In this document: positions 60,981 to 64,000 of the stretch, in pieces
Layout: every line of letters begins with the position of its first letter
Position numbering within the stretch: position 1 is the first letter of the stretch
Source: Polynucleobacter kasalickyi
GTDB taxonomy: Bacteria > Pseudomonadota > Gammaproteobacteria > Burkholderiales > Burkholderiaceae
Length of the DNA stretch: 64,000 nucleotides
Assembly (NCBI RefSeq): GCF_900176405.1
Contig: NZ_FWXJ01000006.1
Span: 124,001-188,000, forward strand
Direction: 5' to 3'
The notes under the pieces: generated by a model
Told to the model about the DNA's origin: nothing
Database searches by the model: none
What the model saw: only the letters and a program-made list of their open reading frames with translations
Position numbers and translations under genes: made by a program

Positions 60981-61859
60981 CTATCGTTGATTATCTTCTG
61001 TTACAAGTTCATTGCCGAAAGGAATTTCTTTCGATGATAAAACTTCGGGTGTGGTTGGGTTTGTTAGAGGGAACCCATTAAAAGAATTAATCACAATCGG
61101 TTCGATTTTAGGTTCGGCACTTTCTTGCAAAATATGGGGCCAGTGAATAATCTTTAATTCGCCATCAAAAGTTTCAACTAAAGCAGTTAAACTTTCAACC
61201 CAGTCACCATCGTTGCAGTATAGTAAGCCGTCAATATCTCTGATTTCTGCTTTGTGAATATGTCCACAAACAACACCATCGCATTTTCTTTTGCGCGCTT
61301 CTCTCGCCATGATCGCCTCAAAGTCAGCAATAAAACTTACCGCATTTTTAACTTTGTGTTTGAGAAATTGAGAGAGTGACCAATACTGCAAGCCTAATTT
61401 AATTCTAATATTGTTGAACATGCGATTGATAACAAGAATTAGGGTATAGGCAGAGTCCCCTAAGTATGCTAACCATTTAGCATATTGCATGACGCTATCA
61501 AATAAATCGCCATGAGTAATCCATAGCCGTTTTCCATTAGCGGTAACATGAATCATCTCGTTTCTGATTTGAATATCACCAAAGGTCATGCCGATAAATT
61601 GTCTTGCCGCTTCATCATGATTTCCTGGGATATAAAAAACCTCAGAACCTTTTCTAACTTTTCTGAGAATCTTTTGCACGACGTCATTATGTGCTTGTGG
61701 CCAGTACCAAGATTTTTTTAAACGCCATCCATCTATAATGTCTCCAACGAGATAAAATGTTTTTGCTTCGTTGTGCTTTAGGAAATCAAGAAGGTAGTCT
61801 GCCTGACAGCCAGCAGTGCCTAAATGTATGTCGGAAATCCATATGGTGCGATAGTGCAT
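60981..61859 (-). CDS. Calcineurin-like metallophosphoesterase, PlcP / LpxH-like
   Basis: A 292-aa binuclear-metal phosphoesterase. Metal ligands are D10 and H12 (SDIHLG), D40 (VGDIIDGW), N80-H81 (PGNHDE), H116 (THGD), and H200 and H202 (CGHIH). It would be labelled UDP-2,3-diacylglucosamine diphosphatase by similarity to LpxH. However, segments such as WYWPQAHNDVVQK, AKWLAYLGD, YWSLSQFLKHKVKNAV and GDWVESLTALVE are those I remember from the PlcP branch, the phospholipase C that releases diacylglycerol from membrane phospholipids in phosphate-starved alpha- and other proteobacteria. The operon with a GT4 enzyme and DgkA supports PlcP. No clear Pho box was found in its upstream gap. A separate canonical LpxH elsewhere in the genome would settle much. 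Confidence 0.75.
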   Translation of the reverse strand: MHYRTIWISDIHLGTAGCQADYLLDFLKHNEAKTFYLVGDIIDGWRLKKSWYWPQAHNDVVQKILRKVRKGSEVFYIPGNHDEAARQFIGMTFGDIQIRNEMIHVTANGKRLWITHGDLFDSVMQYAKWLAYLGDSAYTLILVINRMFNNIRIKLGLQYWSLSQFLKHKVKNAVSFIADFEAIMAREARKRKCDGVVCGHIHKAEIRDIDGLLYCNDGDWVESLTALVETFDGELKIIHWPHILQESAEPKIEPIVINSFNGFPLTNPTTPEVLSSKEIPFGNELVTEDNQR

Positions 61860-61945
61860 ATTGAAGATTAGGCCATAGAAAAATGACGGAATTATTGCAG
61901 AATTAAGGCATTTTTGTTAAACGAAATAATTGAATAGAGACTTGA

Positions 61946-62668
61946 ATGATCGTCATTAGCTACTTAAGAATTATTGAGCATATTATTCGTGGATTTTTGA
62001 CGGTGATTTTTTTATACCCTAAGAAAAATCTGGTTGAGCAGCAAGTATTATTGCAAAATTGGAGTGGTAGATTATTAAAAATCCTGAAAATTGATTTACA
62101 AGTTCAAGGTGAAATTCCAGAAAATTTTCAATCACACTTAATCGTTTGCAATCATATTTCCTGGTTGGATATTCACGTCATTAATGCATTATTTCCAGTG
62201 CGATTTGTAGCAAAAAAAGAGGTTGCATCTTGGCCAGTCTTTGGCTGGTTTGCAAAAAAAATTAATACTCTTTTTATTGATAGGCAAAAAATAGGCCATT
62301 CAAAAGATGTTTCTGTACAGATGGCAACAGCTTTAAAAGCCGGTGATCGCATTTGTGTTTTTCCAGAAGGTACTTCATCAGATGGATTATCTGTGCTTAA
62401 ATTTAAGCCGAACTTATTTCAAGCGGTGATTGATTCGCAAACTATTTGTCTACCTACGGCTATTTCCTATTTTCATCCGCTGACTGGTGAATTTAGTACA
62501 GCAACGGCTTTTATTGGTGATATGGGTTTGCTTGAGTCTATTAATAACACGATCAAGAATGCTCCGCTACAGGTTCGGTTAAGTATCGGTAAGCCAATTC
62601 AAGGTGAGGTTGCACGAAAAGACCTGTCAGATAAGGCTTGGCAACAAATTGTGAATTTAAGAAAATAA
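61946..62668 (+). CDS. 1-acyl-glycerol-3-phosphate acyltransferase family protein (PlsC/OlsA-like)
   Basis: A 240-aa membrane-associated acyltransferase. The catalytic motif H-x4-D is H70-D75 in CNHISWLDIH and the second block is FPEGTSSDG (139-147). An N-terminal hydrophobic helix (about 9-24) anchors it. The family acylates lysophosphatidic acid; the OlsA branch acylates lyso-ornithine lipid, and members near OlsB genes often belong there. It is divergent from the PlcP-like gene across 86 bases and precedes two tRNA genes. The activity cannot be fixed from sequence alone. Confidence 0.85.
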   Translation: MIVISYLRIIEHIIRGFLTVIFLYPKKNLVEQQVLLQNWSGRLLKILKIDLQVQGEIPENFQSHLIVCNHISWLDIHVINALFPVRFVAKKEVASWPVFGWFAKKINTLFIDRQKIGHSKDVSVQMATALKAGDRICVFPEGTSSDGLSVLKFKPNLFQAVIDSQTICLPTAISYFHPLTGEFSTATAFIGDMGLLESINNTIKNAPLQVRLSIGKPIQGEVARKDLSDKAWQQIVNLRK

Positions 62669-62695
62669 ATACTAGTAATAAAATTAAAATCGTAG

Positions 62696-62701
62696 TAGAA
62701 T
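62696..62701 (+). promoter_or_regulatory. Candidate -10 element of tRNA-Pro
   Basis: TAGAAT at 62696-62701 lies 11 bases before the mature 5' end of tRNA-Pro, in AT-rich DNA. No good -35 is visible at the right distance. Confidence 0.35.
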
Positions 62702-62712
62702 CTTAGATTGTT

Positions 62713-62789
62713 CGGGGCGTAGCGCAGCCTGGTAGCGCATCTGCTTTGGGAGCAGAGGGTCGTGAGTTCGAATCCCACCGCCCCGACCA
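62713..62789 (+). tRNA. tRNA-Pro (anticodon TGG)
   Basis: A complete 77-nt cloverleaf. The acceptor CGGGGCG (62713-62719) pairs with CGCCCCG (62779-62785), followed by A and an encoded CCA. The anticodon stem TCTGC/GCAGA encloses the loop TTTGGGA, giving anticodon TGG. The T-loop TTCGAAT is normal. It lies 44 bases after the acyltransferase gene. Confidence 0.97.
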
Positions 62790-62857
62790 AATTCTTATTC
62801 CCAAGTTAAGTCATTAACTATAATAATATTTCAAAATAGCAAGGCTTTAGCCTCATA

Positions 62858-62934
62858 CTGCCCATAGCTCAGATGGATAGAGCAACGGCCTTCTAAGCCG
62901 TAGGTCGCACGTTCGAATCGTGCTGGGCAGACCA
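62858..62934 (+). tRNA. tRNA-Arg (anticodon TCT)
   Basis: A complete 77-nt cloverleaf. The acceptor CTGCCCA (62858-62864) pairs with TGGGCAG (62924-62930), then A and CCA. The anticodon stem ACGGC/GCCGT encloses CTTCTAA, giving TCT, which reads AGA/AGG codons. It decodes rare codons and is a common integration site for genomic islands. A decayed copy of its 3' half lies about 700 bases downstream. Confidence 0.97.
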
Positions 62935-62945
62935 AAACTCAAACT

Positions 62946-63275
62946 CTAATTGGTGTAGGGGATGTCAATTTCAAGGAATTGATTATCTAAGGCATGATCA
63001 ATTGCATTAACTATTTTTGCAGCAGATAGTTTTATTCTTGGCCAACTAGTAGTTTTCAAAACAATTATTGCTATTTTACGATTTGCCAAATTTTGTTGAT
63101 AGCCAAGATTTGTATCTGTTGTTACAAAGACCTCAAACCCTTCAGACTCTGCTGCTGCAAGTAATTCACCGTTTTTGAGAGTTGACCAACCCAATTCAAA
63201 AGCAGTTAGAACTTCATGTTTTGGTAAGAACTCCCTTAAAGGCGCGGGCGTGCCCTGGTCAAATAATATTTTCAC
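62946..63275 (-). CDS. DUF5615 family PIN-like protein (putative toxin)
   Basis: A 109-aa protein of the DUF5615 (PIN-like, Mut7-C-related) family. Typical features are the start MKILFDQG with the first acidic residue, HEVLTAFELGWSTLKNGELLAAAE, and FVTTDTNLGYQQNLANRKIAIIVL with the central aspartate. The family is usually encoded with a DUF433 partner, as here, and is treated as a type II toxin candidate with an RNase-like fold; activity is not proven. It overlaps the DUF433 gene by four bases and ends 12 bases from the tRNA-Arg gene. Confidence 0.85.
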   Translation of the reverse strand: MKILFDQGTPAPLREFLPKHEVLTAFELGWSTLKNGELLAAAESEGFEVFVTTDTNLGYQQNLANRKIAIIVLKTTSWPRIKLSAAKIVNAIDHALDNQFLEIDIPYTN

Positions 63276-63493
63276 GCCGCATATAATGAATTTTTAGCGA
63301 CGAAATCTAACACTGCTTTGACTTGTTCTAATTTTATACCCGGGAAAATTTCAGTAAATTCTTGAGCGGTAATCCCATCTTCAAGATTTTCAAAAAGCGC
63401 AGCAATTGGTACACGCGAGCCTGCAAATACCAAAGAACCACTAACACGTTCTTTAGCACTCTCGACAACTTGACAGTTTGACCAATTGATCAT
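63272..63493 (-). CDS. DUF433 family protein (putative antitoxin)
   Basis: A 73-aa protein of the DUF433 family, which has a winged-helix-like DNA-binding fold. Typical segments are SLVFAGSRVPIAALFENLEDG and TAQEFTEIFPGIKLEQVKAVLDF. It is the first gene of the two-gene operon with the DUF5615 partner, with a GGAG ribosome binding site, and likely represses its own promoter. A near-perfect inverted repeat lies 61-91 bases upstream of its start and could be its operator. Confidence 0.85.
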   Translation of the reverse strand: MINWSNCQVVESAKERVSGSLVFAGSRVPIAALFENLEDGITAQEFTEIFPGIKLEQVKAVLDFVAKNSLYAA

Positions 63494-63553
63494 TTTAAAA
63501 CTCCTTGAATAGATTTCATTATGCTCTCAAAGATTAAATTGAGCAAATGATAG

Positions 63554-63584
63554 CCTTGTAGATATTAGGTAATTATCGACAAGG
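63554..63584. repeat. Inverted repeat upstream of the DUF433/DUF5615 operon
   Basis: CCTTGTAGATA (63554-63564) and TATCGACAAGG (63574-63584) are inverted copies with one mismatch in 11, separated by nine bases. The position upstream of a small HTH-type antitoxin gene suggests an operator; it could also be a hairpin at the island border, since its right arm touches the tRNA-like remnant. Confidence 0.55.
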
Positions 63585-63624
63585 TCTTTGAAGCCTAAGT
63601 TCGCACTTTCGAATCGTGCGGGGC
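63583..63624 (+). repeat. Decayed copy of the tRNA-Arg 3' half (putative att remnant)
   Basis: This stretch aligns without gaps to 62887-62928 of tRNA-Arg(TCT), with 34 of 42 positions identical by eye, including the whole segment TTCGAATCGTGC of the T-arm. The match covers the anticodon-arm 3' side, variable region and T-arm, the part that integrases usually duplicate on insertion. It cannot be a working tRNA, since it lacks a 5' half. It brackets the DUF433/DUF5615 pair together with the intact gene. Confidence 0.7.
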
Positions 63625-63726
63625 GTGGATGTAAATTAATCTGTGTAAGATGATTTAGTATGAGGCAACGGACTATGACGGGTTTTAAAGACACAACTCC
63701 AGTAGCAATAAAGATCCTGAAGATTA

Positions 63727-63749
63727 GTTAACCTTAAGTTAAGGTTAAC
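63727..63749. repeat. Perfect 23-base palindrome
   Basis: GTTAACCTTAA (63727-63737) and TTAAGGTTAAC (63739-63749) are exact inverted copies around one central base. No T tract follows on either strand, so it resembles a protein-binding site (operator, integrase or recombinase site) more than a terminator. Confidence 0.75.
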
Positions 63750-63937
63750 GAATTTGCTATTAGCTTTGTTTTGACGAACGATGATTAAATTTCTAGAGTT
63801 ATTGCGATTAAAGAAAAAATTGTGAGAATCAAAAGGCTTTAGAAATGACCCCTAATGTTTTTTATTGCTATGAAGTTTCTTAAAAGACTGCAAACCATTT
63901 ACTACTAAATTTAAAGTATTATTTAAGCAATAATCTG

Positions 63938-63956
63938 TACACAGATACGTACACAT
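63938..63956. repeat. Two GTACACA direct repeats 12 bases apart
   Basis: GTACACA at 63938-63944 and again at 63950-63956; the outer bases also give a TGTAC/GTACA inverted pair. Short repeats of this kind occur at arm-type sites beside integrase genes, but seven-base matches are weak evidence. Confidence 0.4.
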
Positions 63957-64000
63957 TTTTTAAAATGTTTATAAAGTATTGAATTTATTGTATTTTTATA

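Larger units (their letters stand above)
63494..64000. other. Gene-free AT-rich stretch at the window end
   Basis: About 500 bases with no convincing coding frame on either strand. It holds the inverted repeat at 63554-63584, the tRNA-Arg remnant at 63583-63624, a perfect palindrome at 63727-63749 and two GTACACA repeats near 63938-63956. Composition becomes increasingly AT-rich toward the end. It looks like a non-coding island border rather than the normal tightly packed genome seen elsewhere in the window. Confidence 0.6.

Noticed and set aside
61860..61945. Pho box in the gap between the PlcP-like and acyltransferase genes
   Set aside because: A single GTCAT core is present on the minus strand, but the second half-site at 11-base spacing is missing. 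Phosphate control of this operon is therefore not supported by an obvious site.
63675..63731. Eighteen-codon open frame beginning ATG 63675
   Set aside because: Too short, no ribosome binding site, and its stop lies in the palindrome; no evidence for translation.

Overview
The window looks like chromosomal DNA from a low-GC betaproteobacterium of the order Burkholderiales, most like the freshwater genus Polynucleobacter. This rests on remembered gene order and protein style (nuoA-N with separate nuoC and nuoD followed by a NUDIX gene; carAB-greA-DUF4149-yhbY-rlmE-ftsH-folP-glmM-pst-pho-ppk-ppx), not on a database search. Genes are dense, intergenic gaps are short, and almost everything up to about 62.9 kb is core genome.

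Layout. 1-14.9 kb: complex I operon (end of nuoA, then nuoB to nuoN) with a start/stop-overlapping NUDIX hydrolase. 14.9-20.5 kb: DUF1178 protein, methylmalonate-semialdehyde dehydrogenase, a SprT-like metallopeptidase, a tartrate/D-malate-type dehydrogenase, a flavin-dependent oxidoreductase and a glycine-zipper envelope protein. 20.6-30.9 kb: a methyltransferase, a complete EmrAB plus NodT-type tripartite exporter, dnaQ, then an RND pump with its adaptor. The RND genes sit between dnaQ and rnhA, which are close neighbours in many betaproteobacteria. 31.0-36.6 kb: rnhA, a methyltransferase, gloB, mltD and prpE. 36.7-47.9 kb: carAB, greA, DUF4149, yhbY, rlmE, ftsH, folP and glmM.

47.9-62.7 kb is a phosphate neighbourhood. 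A probable Pho box precedes pstS, then come a hairpin, pstCAB, phoU, phoB, phoR, convergent ppk and then ppx. Directly next to it lie lipid genes: an OlsB-like N-acyltransferase, and an operon of a PlcP/LpxH-type metallophosphoesterase, a GT4 glycosyltransferase and diacylglycerol kinase, with a divergent PlsC/OlsA-type acyltransferase. Together they could sense phosphate, import it, store it as polyphosphate, and exchange phospholipids for phosphorus-free lipids when phosphate runs out. This is the most interesting system-level reading of the window; it is an inference from family and neighbourhood.

62.7-64.0 kb: tRNA-Pro(TGG) and tRNA-Arg(TCT), followed by a DUF433/DUF5615 toxin-antitoxin-like pair, a decayed copy of the tRNA-Arg 3' half, a perfect palindrome, GTACACA repeats and AT-rich DNA. 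This looks like the edge of an integrated or decayed genomic island running off the end of the window. No CRISPR array, rRNA, transposase or riboswitch was recognised.
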